DNA of 64,000 nt. Source: Saccharospirillum impatiens DSM 12546. Its GTDB lineage: Bacteria > Pseudomonadota > Gammaproteobacteria > Pseudomonadales > Natronospirillaceae. The position numbers and the translations under genes were made by a program. Positions within the stretch are counted from its first letter, which is position 1, and each line of letters opens with the position of its first letter. The stretch is taken from the NCBI RefSeq assembly GCF_000423605.1, contig NZ_AUIH01000001.1, positions 27,701 to 91,700 on the forward strand. Direction: 5' to 3'. Positions 27,053-35,835 of this stretch are shown here, in pieces. The notes beneath the pieces are model-generated. The model was not told the DNA's origin. It made no database searches and saw only the letters and a program-made list of their open reading frames with translations.

Positions 27053-28051
27053 ATGGCCGCATTTGGTACCGTATTCATGCCGCAGATGGCACTGGCTCAG
27101 TATGACAAGGGTGAGTGGAGTCAGACCGAGGTGGTGTCGTCCAATTCACTGACGCTGCACCCGGGCGCGCACGTTCTTCACTATTCCAGCACCTGTTTCG
27201 AGGGGCTCAAGGCATTTCGTCATGCTGACGGCTCGGTCAACATTTTCAGAATGGACGCCAACATTGAACGGATGGCACAAAGCAGCCAGTTGCTCAACTT
27301 GCCAGCCATCGACAAAGTTCAGTTGAAACAGATGATTATCGATATCGTTGCGCGGTTTAAAGATGAAGTGCCCGACACTCCCGGATCGATGTACATCCGG
27401 CCGACTCATATCGGTACCGAAGCGGCCATTGGCAAGGCTGCCGCCCCTACCGAGAGTTCGTTGCTCTATGTTCTGTTGTCCCCGGTCGGTGACTATTTCG
27501 CGGGCGGTGGTAAGGCGCTGTCACTGCTGTTAGAGGAAGATGGCATGCGCTGTGCGCCGCACATGGGCATGGTGAAGAGCGGTGGTAACTACGCCAGCGC
27601 GCTGGGCCCTATTCTGGCGGCGAAGTCGCGTCACGATGCTGATCAGGTGTTGTTTTGCCCGAATGGGGATGTCCAGGAAACCGGGGCTGCCAACTTTATC
27701 CTGATCGATGGTCAGGAAATCATTACCAAGAGCCTCGATCGTTCCTTCCTGCACGGCATTACCCGGGATTCGATTCTGACCCTGGCCAGAGACCGGGGTA
27801 TGACCGTCAGTGAGCGTAGCCTGAGTGTCGATGAGCTGCTGGAGCGAGCGGCCAAGCCCGGTACCGAAGCCGCTTTGTCCGGAACGGCGGCCGTGCTGAC
27901 GCCGGTGGGTACATTAATTCGGGGTGAACAACGATTTACGGTCGGGTCAGGCGAGGCGGGCGAGACAACGCTGGCCCTTCGCAAAGCCTTGAATCAGGTG
28001 CAATGGGGTGAGTCCGACGATCCGCATGGTTGGCTAACGCCGGTCAGATAG
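27053..28051 (+). CDS. ilvE: branched-chain amino acid aminotransferase
   Basis: IlvE is a PLP enzyme that transfers the amino group between glutamate and the 2-oxo acids of valine, leucine and isoleucine. The 332-aa product is of the longer fold-type IV form. It has LHYSSTCFEGLKAFR, the PLP lysine segment GMVKSGGNYASAL (about 164-176), and the cofactor-binding QETGAANFI and GITRDSIL motifs. A 232-nt gap separates it from glnE. In that gap I see no strong promoter, only a 28-codon ATG frame abutting the gene. Confidence 0.93.
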   Translation: MAAFGTVFMPQMALAQYDKGEWSQTEVVSSNSLTLHPGAHVLHYSSTCFEGLKAFRHADGSVNIFRMDANIERMAQSSQLLNLPAIDKVQLKQMIIDIVARFKDEVPDTPGSMYIRPTHIGTEAAIGKAAAPTESSLLYVLLSPVGDYFAGGGKALSLLLEEDGMRCAPHMGMVKSGGNYASALGPILAAKSRHDADQVLFCPNGDVQETGAANFILIDGQEIITKSLDRSFLHGITRDSILTLARDRGMTVSERSLSVDELLERAAKPGTEAALSGTAAVLTPVGTLIRGEQRFTVGSGEAGETTLALRKALNQVQWGESDDPHGWLTPVR

Positions 28052-28156
28052 CCTTTCGTGGCCCTGCCGGTTGTTAATCGACCCGGATAGACGGGAGCTT
28101 ACCAAAGTTTTACACCGGGCCCGGGTTACGTCCGCGCCCGGCTGCCGCCGCCGGGA

Positions 28157-28468
28157 TCAGTTACCGAGTCGGGTGAGGTTGGATAGCTTGGGGTTGGGTT
28201 TCTTCGCTTTACGCAGCAGCAGGGCTACGCGGCCTATCGACTGAATCAGTATCGCTCCGGTCTGCTCACAGGCAGACTGGATCAGAGCATTTTTCTGGTC
28301 GCGATCGGCAACATTGACCTTAATCTTGATCAGTTCGTGGTCATTCAATGCCCTGTCGATCTCTGCCAACACCGTCTCTGCCAGGCCTTTTTCGGCGACA
28401 GTCACCAGCGGGTTCAGATCGTGACCTATGGTACGGTAGCGTTTTCTTTGTTCCTGACTCAAACTCAT
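28157..28468 (-). CDS. yhbY: YhbY family ribosome-assembly RNA-binding protein
   Basis: This 103-aa CRS1/YhbY (CRM) domain protein associates with pre-50S particles in characterised bacteria. The GxxG RNA-binding loop is not canonical (QSIGRVALLLRK near 75-86), but the overall pattern is clear: RKRYRTIGHDLNPLVTVAEK and then DHELIKIKVNV. It is divergent from ftsH, as in most gammaproteobacteria. The usual rlmE gene between yhbY and ftsH is missing here. Confidence 0.92.
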   Translation of the reverse strand: MSLSQEQRKRYRTIGHDLNPLVTVAEKGLAETVLAEIDRALNDHELIKIKVNVADRDQKNALIQSACEQTGAILIQSIGRVALLLRKAKKPNPKLSNLTRLGN

Positions 28469-28584
28469 GGGTGTCTCTCAGACTCGGTTGCTTGCAAAAA
28501 ACGGCATTGTACTTTAGAACACGCTGTCAAACACAGCCTATCCGGGGGGTACTGGCAATCAATTGGTGCGATAGCCCGGTTGTT

Positions 28585-28612
28585 CTTGCATTTTGAATCC
28601 GGCACCCCATTA
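28585..28612 (+). promoter_or_regulatory. predicted sigma-32 heat-shock promoter of ftsH
   Basis: CTTGCAT (28585-28591) and CCCCATTA (28605-28612) are 13 nt apart. They match the sigma-32 consensus CTTGAAA, 11-16 nt, CCCCATnT. The start would be near 28619, leaving a 5' leader of about 210 nt before ftsH. In E. coli, ftsH is in the RpoH regulon and FtsH degrades RpoH. In the rest of the 363-nt gap 28469-28831 I see no gene. Confidence 0.65.
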
Positions 28613-28831
28613 TTTCCGGGTGTGAAAAGCCTGCGCAGATCATTGCCAAAGGCTAAAGGGTGGGCTTATTTCCCGATTTCCGGGGAGGTCCGCCAACAGA
28701 ATTTACGCGTAAATACCGGCTGAGTAACGCACTATCATGCTGGCATTGCGCATCCGGTTCCTGACTGCCCGAGGGTGAGTCGGGACGGAAACAAACGACC
28801 TATGCAGCCTGGCTGCCAACGAGGGTAAAAG

Positions 28832-30763
28832 TTGAACGATATGGCTAAAAATCTTGTTCTATGGCTGATTATCGCGGCAGTTCTGCTGGCCGTTTTTAAC
28901 AATTTCGATACAACAGCCACGCCAGATGAAATGAACTACTCCCGCTTTGTACAGCAGGTTGAGCAAGATCAGGTTCGGTCTGTGGTGTATCAGGGGTTGA
29001 CGATTAACGGTGTTCGTCGCGACGGTTCAACATTTGAAACGGTGCGGCCGCCGTACGTCGACGATTCCGAATTGATCGACAATATGATCGAGCACAACGT
29101 TGAAGTGCAGTCCAAGCAGCCGGAGCAGCAAAGCATCTGGTCCCAGTTGTTGGTTGCCGCCTTCCCGATTCTCATTATTCTGGCGGTGTTCATGTTCTTC
29201 ATGCGTCAGATGCAGGGCGGCGCCGGTGGCGGTAAGGGCCCTATGAGCTTTGGCAAGAGCAAGGCCAAAATGCTCAGTGAAGACCAGATTAAAACGACGT
29301 TTGCCGATGTGGCTGGTGTAGAAGAAGCCAAAGAAGACGTTCAGGAGCTGGTTGAGTTCCTCCGCGATCCTGGCAAATATCAGCGTCTTGGCGGTCGAAT
29401 TCCACGGGGCGTGCTTATGGTGGGCTCTCCTGGTACCGGTAAAACGTTACTGGCCAAGGCCATTGCCGGCGAAGCCAAGGTGCCGTTCTTCTCAATTTCC
29501 GGTTCCGACTTTGTTGAAATGTTTGTCGGTGTCGGTGCGTCGCGGGTGCGCGACATGTTCGATCAGGCCAAGAAACAGGCGCCCTGCATTATCTTTATCG
29601 ATGAGATTGATGCCGTTGGCCGGTCGCGTGGCGTTGGCATTGGTGGTGGTAACGACGAGCGCGAACAAACGCTGAACCAGTTGCTGGTTGAGATGGATGG
29701 CTTCGAAGTGAACGATGGCATCATTGTTGTTGCCGCAACCAACCGTCCGGACGTACTTGACCCGGCGCTGTTGCGACCTGGCCGTTTTGACCGTCAGGTT
29801 GTGGTAGCACTGCCGGATGTGCGCGGTCGTGAGCAGATTTTGAAAGTTCATATGCGCAAGATCCCGATGGGTGACGACGTTGATGCATCTGTGATAGCGC
29901 GCGGTACGCCTGGATTCTCCGGTGCCGACCTGGCCAACCTGGCCAACGAGGCCGCACTGTTTGCTGCTCGCTTGAGTAAGCGCACGGTGTCGATGGAAGA
30001 GTTCGACCGGGCTAAAGACAAGATCATGATGGGTGCCGAGCGCAAATCGATGGTCATGTCCGAGAAAGAAAAGATCAATACGGCTTACCACGAGTCTGGG
30101 CACGCCATCATCGGCCGTCTGGTGCCCGAGCATGACCCGGTCTACAAAGTCAGTATCATACCCCGTGGCCGCGCCCTGGGTGTGACCATGTACCTGCCTG
30201 AAGAAGACCGCTACTCGATCAGCAAGCGCCAGTTGGAGAGCCAGATTTGCTCACTCTACGGTGGCCGGATTGCCGAAGAGATGACCAATGGCAAAGACGG
30301 TGTGACCACCGGCGCGTCGAATGACATTGAGCGGGCGACTCAACTGGCCCGCAACATGGTAACCAAGTGGGGCTTGAGTGAGCTTGGTGCACAACAATTT
30401 GAAGAGGAGCAGCAGGGGTATCTGGGTAATCAGTCGTCCATGGCCCAGTTGTCGTCCGAGACCGCCCGGGCTGTTGATAGCGAAATCAAGACAATTCTTG
30501 ACCGCTGTTACAAGATCGCCAGCGATTTGCTTGAAGCGAATCGGGACAAGCTGGAAATGATGAAAGATGCTCTGATGCACTATGAAACCATTGATGCCGC
30601 GCAAATCAATGACATCATGAACGGCAATAAACCCCGCGCACCTAAGGGTTGGGATGATCGGGATTCCGGTGGCGGCGCGGCTAAGGCTGACGAGCCGGTC
30701 GATGCAGCGACGGATTCATCCGCTGAGAAGTCTGACCTGGACCGGGACGGCCAGACCGAATAA
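28832..30763 (+). CDS. ftsH: ATP-dependent zinc metalloprotease FtsH
   Basis: FtsH is the membrane AAA+ protease that degrades unassembled membrane proteins and regulators such as RpoH and LpxC. The 643-aa protein has transmembrane helices at about 8-25 and 104-124, a periplasmic domain between them, Walker A GSPGTGKT at 198-205, Walker B IIFIDEID, the second region of homology, and zinc site HESGH at 420-424. Walker A has Ser where GPPGTGKT is usual. The TTG at 28832 is 6 nt from GAGGG and is preferred, but the ATG at 28841 (MAKNLVLW) is the E. coli-like start. The C-terminus is acidic and low-complexity. Confidence 0.97.
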   Translation: MNDMAKNLVLWLIIAAVLLAVFNNFDTTATPDEMNYSRFVQQVEQDQVRSVVYQGLTINGVRRDGSTFETVRPPYVDDSELIDNMIEHNVEVQSKQPEQQSIWSQLLVAAFPILIILAVFMFFMRQMQGGAGGGKGPMSFGKSKAKMLSEDQIKTTFADVAGVEEAKEDVQELVEFLRDPGKYQRLGGRIPRGVLMVGSPGTGKTLLAKAIAGEAKVPFFSISGSDFVEMFVGVGASRVRDMFDQAKKQAPCIIFIDEIDAVGRSRGVGIGGGNDEREQTLNQLLVEMDGFEVNDGIIVVAATNRPDVLDPALLRPGRFDRQVVVALPDVRGREQILKVHMRKIPMGDDVDASVIARGTPGFSGADLANLANEAALFAARLSKRTVSMEEFDRAKDKIMMGAERKSMVMSEKEKINTAYHESGHAIIGRLVPEHDPVYKVSIIPRGRALGVTMYLPEEDRYSISKRQLESQICSLYGGRIAEEMTNGKDGVTTGASNDIERATQLARNMVTKWGLSELGAQQFEEEQQGYLGNQSSMAQLSSETARAVDSEIKTILDRCYKIASDLLEANRDKLEMMKDALMHYETIDAAQINDIMNGNKPRAPKGWDDRDSGGGAAKADEPVDAATDSSAEKSDLDRDGQTE

Positions 30764-30788
30764 GCCACTCGCTCGGCAAGAAATCTCT

Positions 30789-30813
30789 AACGGCGCCTCG
30801 GCGCCGTTTTTTA
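30789..30813 (+). terminator. intrinsic terminator between ftsH and folP
   Basis: An 8-bp stem AACGGCGC / GCGCCGTT with a CTCG loop runs into six T residues, 26 nt after the ftsH stop. It should separate heat-induced ftsH transcription from folP-glmM at least partly. Confidence 0.88.
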
Positions 30814-30843
30814 TGTAAGCAATTGTTTATGGGAGCCTGCGCG

Positions 30844-31698
30844 ATGGCTGGTACTCAAACGCACCCGTCTGACTGGATGTTTGGCGACCGCTCACTGGAC
30901 CTCGGCACCACCCGGGTAATGGGGGTCGTGAACGTCACGCCTGACAGCTTTTCGGACGGTGGCCGGTTTATCAGTGCCGATGCTGCGTTGGCTCAGGCTC
31001 GTCGTTTGATGGCGGCTGGCGCCAGTATCTTGGATGTGGGCGGTGAAAGCACCCGCCCGGGTGCGACACCGGTCAGCGTGCAACAGGAACTGGATCGGGT
31101 TGTGCCTGTTATCGAATCGCTGGCGCAAGAGACTGACGTCATCCTGTCGGTCGATACCAGTACACCGGAGGTGATGCGGGAAGCCGCGCATGCCGGTGCC
31201 CATTTGATAAACGATGTTCGGGCATTGTCGCGCGATGGCGCTCTGCGGGCAGCGATGGACACGGGTCTGGCGGTGTGTCTTATGCATATGCAGGGTCAGC
31301 CGGGTACCATGCAAATGAGTCCGGAATACGATGATGTTGTTGCCGAAGTTGAGCGCTATCTGAATGAGCGCATTTTGGCCTGTGAGGCTGCTGGTCTGAA
31401 ACGTCAGCAACTTTTGGTTGACCCGGGGTTTGGTTTTGGCAAGACACTGGGCCACAATCTCAGTTTGTTGAAGCATTTGCAGCGGTTTACGCAGTGGGGG
31501 TGTCCCGTGTTAGTCGGAATGTCGCGCAAATCGATGATCGGTGATGTTCTGGATAAACCGGTGGACCAGCGCCTGTACGGGAGCCTTGCCGCCGCAGTAG
31601 CGGCTGCCATGAATGGGGCCTCAATAGTGCGTGTTCATGATGTGGCCGAGACGTCTGATGCAATTGCCGTGATCAATGCCCTTAACGGGGCCAGTTAA
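30844..31698 (+). CDS. folP: dihydropteroate synthase
   Basis: FolP condenses p-aminobenzoate with a pterin pyrophosphate in folate synthesis and is the sulfonamide target. The 284-aa protein has VMGVVNVTPDSFSDGG, DVGGESTRPGA, NDVRAL, DPGFGFGKTLGHN and GMSRKSMIG in family order. I chose the ATG at 30844, which has GGGAG 8 nt upstream. Other in-frame starts lie at 30829 (ATG) and 30823 (TTG). It is followed by glmM after 61 nt, the conserved order. Confidence 0.96.
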   Translation: MAGTQTHPSDWMFGDRSLDLGTTRVMGVVNVTPDSFSDGGRFISADAALAQARRLMAAGASILDVGGESTRPGATPVSVQQELDRVVPVIESLAQETDVILSVDTSTPEVMREAAHAGAHLINDVRALSRDGALRAAMDTGLAVCLMHMQGQPGTMQMSPEYDDVVAEVERYLNERILACEAAGLKRQQLLVDPGFGFGKTLGHNLSLLKHLQRFTQWGCPVLVGMSRKSMIGDVLDKPVDQRLYGSLAAAVAAAMNGASIVRVHDVAETSDAIAVINALNGAS

Positions 31699-31759
31699 GC
31701 CGAGTGACCGTTTTGTGCGATGCCTCCGGCTGATTCAAGACAACCAAGGAGAAAAGTGA

Positions 31760-33112
31760 GTGACTCAGGAAAAGCAATATTTTGGCACGGATGGCATACG
31801 GGGCCGGGTGGGCAGCGGCGCTATTACTCCTGAATTTCTATTGAAGCTGGGCTGGGCTGCTGGCCAGGTGTTCGCCAGTGAAGGGCACAGCAAAATACTG
31901 ATCGGAAAAGATACCCGAATCTCGGGGTATATGTTTGAGGCGGTACTGGAAGCCGGGTTATCGGCCGCCGGGTGCGACATTTTGCTCGTCGGACCTATGC
32001 CAACCCCCGCAGTTGCCTACCTGACCCGCGCGTTTCATGCGGATGCCGGCATTGTCATTTCTGCATCGCACAACCCCTATTACGACAATGGCATTAAATT
32101 TTTCTCGGAAGACGGGACCAAACTGCCTGATCACATAGAGTTGGCCATCGAAGCTCAGCTTGCCAAGGTAATGACCACGGCCGAAAGCCACCTGCTGGGT
32201 AAGGCGGTAAGAATCAATGATGCTGGTGGACGATATGTTGAGTTTTGCAAGAGTACATCGGGTTACCTGAATCTGGATGGACTGCACATCGTGCTCGATT
32301 GCGCCCACGGCGCGACATATGATGTTGCCCCTAAGGTGTTCCGTGAGTTGGGTGCCAGGGTCAGCCTGGTCGGTGCGACACCTGACGGTCTGAATATCAA
32401 CAAAGGCGTAGGCTCTACTCACCCTGCCAGCCTGCAACGCGCGGTACTGGAGCAGGAGGCTGATCTCGGTATTGCCTTCGACGGTGACGGTGACCGGGTA
32501 CTGATGGTCGATCATGAGGGTGAACTGGTCGATGGTGATGAGTTGTTGTATTTGCTGGCTGTTCATTTGCATAACCAGAACCTGTTGCAAGGCGGCGTTG
32601 TTGGCACGCTGATGACCAATCTGGGCCTTGAAGTGGCGCTGAAAAAAGAGGGTATCGAATTGGTTCGGGCCCAGGTCGGTGATCGCTATGTCATGGAGCA
32701 GTTGCATCAGCGTGGCTGGGTTCTGGGCGGCGAGAGTTCCGGGCACCTGGTTTGCAAGCACGTCACCACCACGGGAGACGGCATTGTCGCCGCGTTGCAA
32801 GTGCTATGTGCTTTGCGCACCGCCGACCAGACCCTGTCTCAGGCTAAATCCGGCATGCGCAAATACCCACAGGTGATGATCAACGTTCAGATGCCCACCA
32901 AAATGGATGTTCAGGCATTGCCAGAGGTGCAGGCTGAATTGACCGAGCAGCAACGAGTATTGGGCGACGCAGGTCGGATACTGCTGCGTCCTTCCGGAAC
33001 CGAGCCGCTGGTAAGGGTGATGGTTGAGGGTGAGGACATCAGCCAGGTCAAGCGCAGCTGTGAGCGCCTGGCGAGCGTTGTGAAGGCGGCCGTCGACGGA
33101 ACAACGGCATAA
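31760..33112 (+). CDS. glmM: phosphoglucosamine mutase
   Basis: GlmM converts glucosamine-6-phosphate to glucosamine-1-phosphate for peptidoglycan and LPS precursors. The 450-aa product has the phosphoserine loop [12 protein letters not shown] with Ser103 as the phosphorylated residue, the metal site AFDGDGDR, the sugar loop GGESSGH, and the phosphate-binding [12 protein letters not shown]. The start is GTG with AAGGAG upstream, giving [15 protein letters not shown]. Confidence 0.97.
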   Translation: MTQEKQYFGTDGIRGRVGSGAITPEFLLKLGWAAGQVFASEGHSKILIGKDTRISGYMFEAVLEAGLSAAGCDILLVGPMPTPAVAYLTRAFHADAGIVISASHNPYYDNGIKFFSEDGTKLPDHIELAIEAQLAKVMTTAESHLLGKAVRINDAGGRYVEFCKSTSGYLNLDGLHIVLDCAHGATYDVAPKVFRELGARVSLVGATPDGLNINKGVGSTHPASLQRAVLEQEADLGIAFDGDGDRVLMVDHEGELVDGDELLYLLAVHLHNQNLLQGGVVGTLMTNLGLEVALKKEGIELVRAQVGDRYVMEQLHQRGWVLGGESSGHLVCKHVTTTGDGIVAALQVLCALRTADQTLSQAKSGMRKYPQVMINVQMPTKMDVQALPEVQAELTEQQRVLGDAGRILLRPSGTEPLVRVMVEGEDISQVKRSCERLASVVKAAVDGTTA

Positions 33113-33268
33113 TTGCTTGTTGCAGAAGCTTTGTAACCCGTGATTGTTGGGTACTGGATGGGGGGTTTGCAGGGTAAGCTGTTGTTTTAACCCTGTTTTT
33201 CCCCGATAGCCTGTTGCTCGTCCGATTGAAAGGCAGTACACTCTGCGCCCGATTTAAGGAGGTCAGGC

Positions 33269-34024
33269 ATGCGACGCAAACTGGTAGCCGCAAACTGGAA
33301 GATGAATGGCGACAAGGCTGCAAACAGCGCTTTGTTGGCGGCATTTGTACAGGGAATCGATACCGCAGCGGTCGATGCTGTTGTGTTTCCTCCGGCCGTT
33401 TACCTGGATCAGGTAGCATCGGCGCTGACCGGAAGTGGCATTCGTTACGGTGTTCAGAATGTCCACGCAGCTGAGAAAGGGGCCTACACCGGTGAAGTTT
33501 CACTGGGTATGGTTAAGGATTTTGCGGCTGATTACGTCTTGGTTGGTCACTCAGAGCGCCGGGAACTGTTTGCTGAAAGCGACAGTATCGTCGCCAGTAA
33601 AGTCCAGGCAGCCCTGGCAGCGGGTGTCGTGCCCATGCTGTGCGTTGGTGAGACTCTGGACGAGCGCGAAGCGGACCAGACTGAAACCGTTGTCGGGCGT
33701 CAGTTGCAGGCGGTCTTGGATGTCGTCGGAATAGACGCGTTCACAACCGTCGTTATTGCTTATGAGCCTGTATGGGCGATTGGCACCGGTAAGACCGCAT
33801 CGCCTGAGCAGGCGCAAGCGGTGCACGCATATATTCGTGGTTTGTTGGCGCAGGCTTCCGAGTCTGTCGCTCAGAAGTGCCGAGTGCTCTATGGTGGCAG
33901 TGTTAAGGCTTCCAGTGCGCAGGAATTGTTTCAGCAACCCGACATTGATGGCGGGCTGGTAGGTGGGGCATCGCTGCTCGCCGACGAGTTTGTTGCCATC
34001 TGTCAGGCTGCGAAAGGGGTTTAA
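33269..34024 (+). CDS. tpiA: triosephosphate isomerase
   Basis: TpiA interconverts dihydroxyacetone phosphate and glyceraldehyde-3-phosphate. The 251-aa protein has substrate-binding AANWKMNG (Asn9, Lys11), electrophilic His94 in VGHSERR, catalytic Glu166 in AYEPVWAIGTGK, and the phosphate loop YGGSV. AAGGAGG lies 6-8 nt before the ATG. A weak promoter (TTGCTC, 17 nt, TACACT; 33214-33242) precedes it. secG starts 4 nt after its stop. Confidence 0.97.
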   Translation: MRRKLVAANWKMNGDKAANSALLAAFVQGIDTAAVDAVVFPPAVYLDQVASALTGSGIRYGVQNVHAAEKGAYTGEVSLGMVKDFAADYVLVGHSERRELFAESDSIVASKVQAALAAGVVPMLCVGETLDEREADQTETVVGRQLQAVLDVVGIDAFTTVVIAYEPVWAIGTGKTASPEQAQAVHAYIRGLLAQASESVAQKCRVLYGGSVKASSAQELFQQPDIDGGLVGGASLLADEFVAICQAAKGV

Positions 34025-34028
34025 TCGA

Positions 34029-34370
34029 ATGGCTATCGAAAATTTGGTGTTGGTGGTTCATGTTTTGCTGGGGCTGGGCGTGGTCGGTTTTGTACTGATC
34101 CAGCGTGGCAAAGGCGCCGATGCAGGAGCCTCCTTTGGTGGCGGTGCCTCGCAGACGGTTTTTGGCAGTGGCGGCAGTGCTAACTTTCTAACCCGCACCA
34201 CAGCCGTGCTGGCAACCGGTTTCTTCCTGACCAGCTTTGGTTTGGCTTATATTGCCAAGCAGAAAGCCGAAGGGCTTGATGACCTGGGGCTGGACATTCC
34301 TGCGGCCGAACAGGTTGAGGATGCACCAGTAAGGCCAGAACAGAATACTTTGGATATACCGGCCGAGTAA
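34029..34370 (+). CDS. secG: preprotein translocase subunit SecG
   Basis: SecG is the small auxiliary subunit of the SecYEG protein channel. The 113-aa product has two transmembrane helices (about 4-22 and 55-75) separated by the conserved cytosolic loop LIQRGKGADAGASFGGGASQ, then a hydrophilic acidic tail. The start MAIENLVLVVHV follows the tpiA stop by 4 nt. The longer frame reading back into tpiA is not needed. Confidence 0.95.
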   Translation: MAIENLVLVVHVLLGLGVVGFVLIQRGKGADAGASFGGGASQTVFGSGGSANFLTRTTAVLATGFFLTSFGLAYIAKQKAEGLDDLGLDIPAAEQVEDAPVRPEQNTLDIPAE

Positions 34371-34397
34371 GGAATAGCCCGGCCGGGTAGCGCTTTT

Positions 34398-34484
34398 GCC
34401 GACGTGGTGGAATTGGTAGACACGCCATCTTGAGGGGGTGGTGGGCTTATGCTCGTGCTAGTTCGAGTCTAGTCGTCGGCACCA
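34398..34484 (+). tRNA. tRNA-Leu (GAG)
   Basis: This is an 87-nt class II tRNA with encoded CCA. The acceptor GCCGACG pairs with CGTCGGC, the D arm is GGTGGAATTGGTAGACAC, and the anticodon stem CCATC/GGTGG encloses TTGAGGG with anticodon GAG. A long variable arm and the T arm (GTTCGAGTC) follow. The position after secG matches E. coli leuU. Confidence 0.95.
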
Positions 34485-34488
34485 CTTA

Positions 34489-34517
34489 AAAGGCCTGTGC
34501 AAGCAGGCCTTTTTCTT
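34489..34517 (+). terminator. terminator after tRNA-Leu
   Basis: An 8-bp stem AAGGCCTG / CAGGCCTT with loop TGCAAG is followed by TTTCTTT, just after the encoded CCA. It ends the tpiA-secG-tRNA-Leu transcript before the separate initiator tRNA promoter. Confidence 0.88.
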
Positions 34518-34543
34518 TATTGGGGGACTTTCCGGGCTTTGCC

Positions 34544-34572
34544 TTGAAAGTCGGGCGGGGCATCCCTATAAT
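34544..34572 (+). promoter_or_regulatory. strong sigma-70 promoter of the initiator tRNA
   Basis: TTGAAA (34544-34549) and a perfect TATAAT (34567-34572) are exactly 17 nt apart, followed by the G+C-rich discriminator GCCGCCGCC. That discriminator type is typical of stringently controlled tRNA and rRNA promoters. Transcription would start near 34578 and run through the tRNA relic into tRNA-fMet. A hairpin CTGAGGA...TCCTCAG (34581-34602) lies in the early transcript. Confidence 0.85.
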
Positions 34573-34611
34573 GCCGCCGCCTGAGGAGTTTGAATTCCTC
34601 AGCGTTTTTAT

Positions 34612-34656
34612 TGCGGGGTGGAGCAGTCTGGTAGTTTGTCGGGCTCCCCATCCCGA
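34612..34656 (+). pseudogene. 5' half of a decayed initiator tRNA
   Basis: Positions 34608-34646 match the 5' part of the intact tRNA-fMet, including its upstream TTAT, at 37 of 39 bases. The acceptor strand, D arm and anticodon stem TCGGG/CCCGA are retained. The anticodon loop reads CTCCCCAT (8 nt) instead of CTCATAA. A different hairpin (GCCGAAGG...CCTTCGGT) replaces the T arm and 3' acceptor strand. It cannot be a functional tRNA. Confidence 0.75.
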
Positions 34657-34736
34657 AAAGCCGAAGGGAGTCATCGACCTTCGGTTTATGAGTCCGACCC
34701 GGTTGGTCTCAGTGTTTGAAGATGGCACAGGTTTAT

Positions 34737-34813
<77 letters not shown>

Positions 34814-34840
34814 ATTAGTAAGATGGTTTGCGAAAGCGCT

Positions 34841-34891
34841 CCGAAGGTCGTAGCCGGGGCGCCGGCCGGTTAAATCCTGCCCCCGCTACCA
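34841..34891 (+). pseudogene. 3' half of a decayed initiator tRNA
   Basis: CCGAAGGTCGTAG is followed, after about 15 inserted G+C-rich bases, by GTTAAATCCTGCCCCCGC and TACCA. These are the 3' anticodon stem, variable loop, T arm and acceptor-CCA of tRNA-fMet. One base is missing from the T loop, and there is no 5' half. It is a relic, 27 nt after the intact gene. Confidence 0.75.
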
Positions 34892-34909
34892 TTTTATAAG
34901 GTGCAAGCA

Positions 34910-35054
34910 ACCACTGAGGTGGTGTAAGCACCGAACAACATACACGGATGGTATGTTGTAGGGTCTGCAGACCCTCGGAAGCCAGAGGGCCTTCCGACTC
35001 ATAGACTGGTCTGCGAGACCACGACTTGAAGCCCCTCCTAGCAGGGGCTTTTTG
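34910..35054 (+). other. run of six hairpins ending in a terminator (possible structured RNA)
   Basis: In 145 nt there are successive stems: ACCAC/GTGGT (34910-34923), a perfect 9-bp ACAACATAC/GTATGTTGT (34935-34959), AGGGTC/GACCCT (34960-34975), TCGGAAG/CTTCCGA (34975-34997), TGGTCT/AGACCA (35007-35021) and the terminator stem. No open reading frame spans it. It is either the trailer of the tRNA transcript or an undescribed small RNA. I recognise no Rfam family. Confidence 0.5.
35030..35054 (+). terminator. intrinsic terminator downstream of tRNA-fMet region
   Basis: Stem AGCCCCT / AGGGGCT (7 bp) with loop CCTAGC runs into a T tract. It should end most transcripts begun at 34578, before the rimP leader. 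Confidence 0.88.
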
Positions 35055-35316
35055 TTAGCAGGCTGGTTGGTTTTTGTGGAGGGTTATCCTGCGGGGTAGC
35101 TCACCTGCGTTAACCGCGAGTAATGCGGAACCGTTGGGATCTCAGTGCGTAATCAGTCTGGGCCTGCGGAGCCAACGGAAGGCGTTGGTTCCAAAGTCGC
35201 CCTTTTTTTGGCTCTGAAAAAGCCGTTGCCGACGCGGCAACGCAACCAAATTCAGGTCGGTGGCATGGCCGCTGACAACAAACAGGCCCGATCAAAGGGC
35301 TTACAGAGGGTTTTGA
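35055..35316 (+). other. rimP-nusA-infB leader region
   Basis: No gene is seen in these 262 nt. The leader contains hairpins CCAACG/CGTTGG (35172-35188) and GTTGCCG/CGGCAAC (35224-35240) and an internal run of seven T (35203-35209) after CGCCC. Such structures could attenuate the operon; in E. coli NusA autoregulates it. GCGGGGTAGCTCA at 35091 looks like another tRNA-fMet scrap, but this is uncertain. Confidence 0.4.
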
Positions 35317-35778
35317 ATGGCAAAGGTTGACGAACTGAACGCAATGATTGGTCCGGTTATTACCGGGTTGGGCTTTGTGTTTTGGGGTCTTGAATTTTCA
35401 GCGCAGGGCAAACACAGCACCTTGCGTGTCTACATTGACCATGAAGAAGGGATCAATGTAGACCAGTGCGCTGAAGTCAGCCGCCAGATCAGTGCAGTGA
35501 TGGATGTGGAAGACCCCATCAGTCAGAACTACACCCTGGAAGTGTCTTCGCCGGGTATGGATCGTCCTTTGTTCAGCCTGGACCAGTTCGCAGCGTATCT
35601 GGGGGAATGGGTTCAGGTGCGTTTGCGTGCGCCATTTGAAGGGCGTCGTAAATTCAAAGGTGTGCTGTCTGCCATTGAAGATCAGGACATCTGTGTGACC
35701 GTTGATGGTATGGACTATTTGTTGCCGATCGAAAGCATCGACAAAGCCAGCCTGATACCGAATTTTAATAAGCAATAA
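35317..35778 (+). CDS. rimP: ribosome maturation factor RimP
   Basis: RimP assists early 30S subunit assembly. The 153-aa protein has the N-terminal domain ([40 protein letters not shown]) and the conserved [13 protein letters not shown] segment near residue 75, then the SH3-like C-terminal domain. AGAGGG precedes the ATG. It is the first gene of the rimP-nusA-infB-rbfA-truB-rpsO-pnp cluster. Confidence 0.96.
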   Translation: MAKVDELNAMIGPVITGLGFVFWGLEFSAQGKHSTLRVYIDHEEGINVDQCAEVSRQISAVMDVEDPISQNYTLEVSSPGMDRPLFSLDQFAAYLGEWVQVRLRAPFEGRRKFKGVLSAIEDQDICVTVDGMDYLLPIESIDKASLIPNFNKQ

Positions 35779-35835
35779 ACCGATTAACCGAAAGGAAAGC
35801 CCGGTCAACCGCCCGGCAAACAAGAGGCTGAGACG

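Noticed and set aside
26704-27078. 124-codon minus-strand frame over the glnE end and the glnE-ilvE gap
   Set aside because: Mostly antisense to glnE and ilvE, low-quality composition, no start signal.
35091-35135. Another tRNA-like fragment in the rimP leader
   Set aside because: GCGGGGTAGCTCA resembles tRNA-fMet with a 12-nt deletion, but the match is too short to call.
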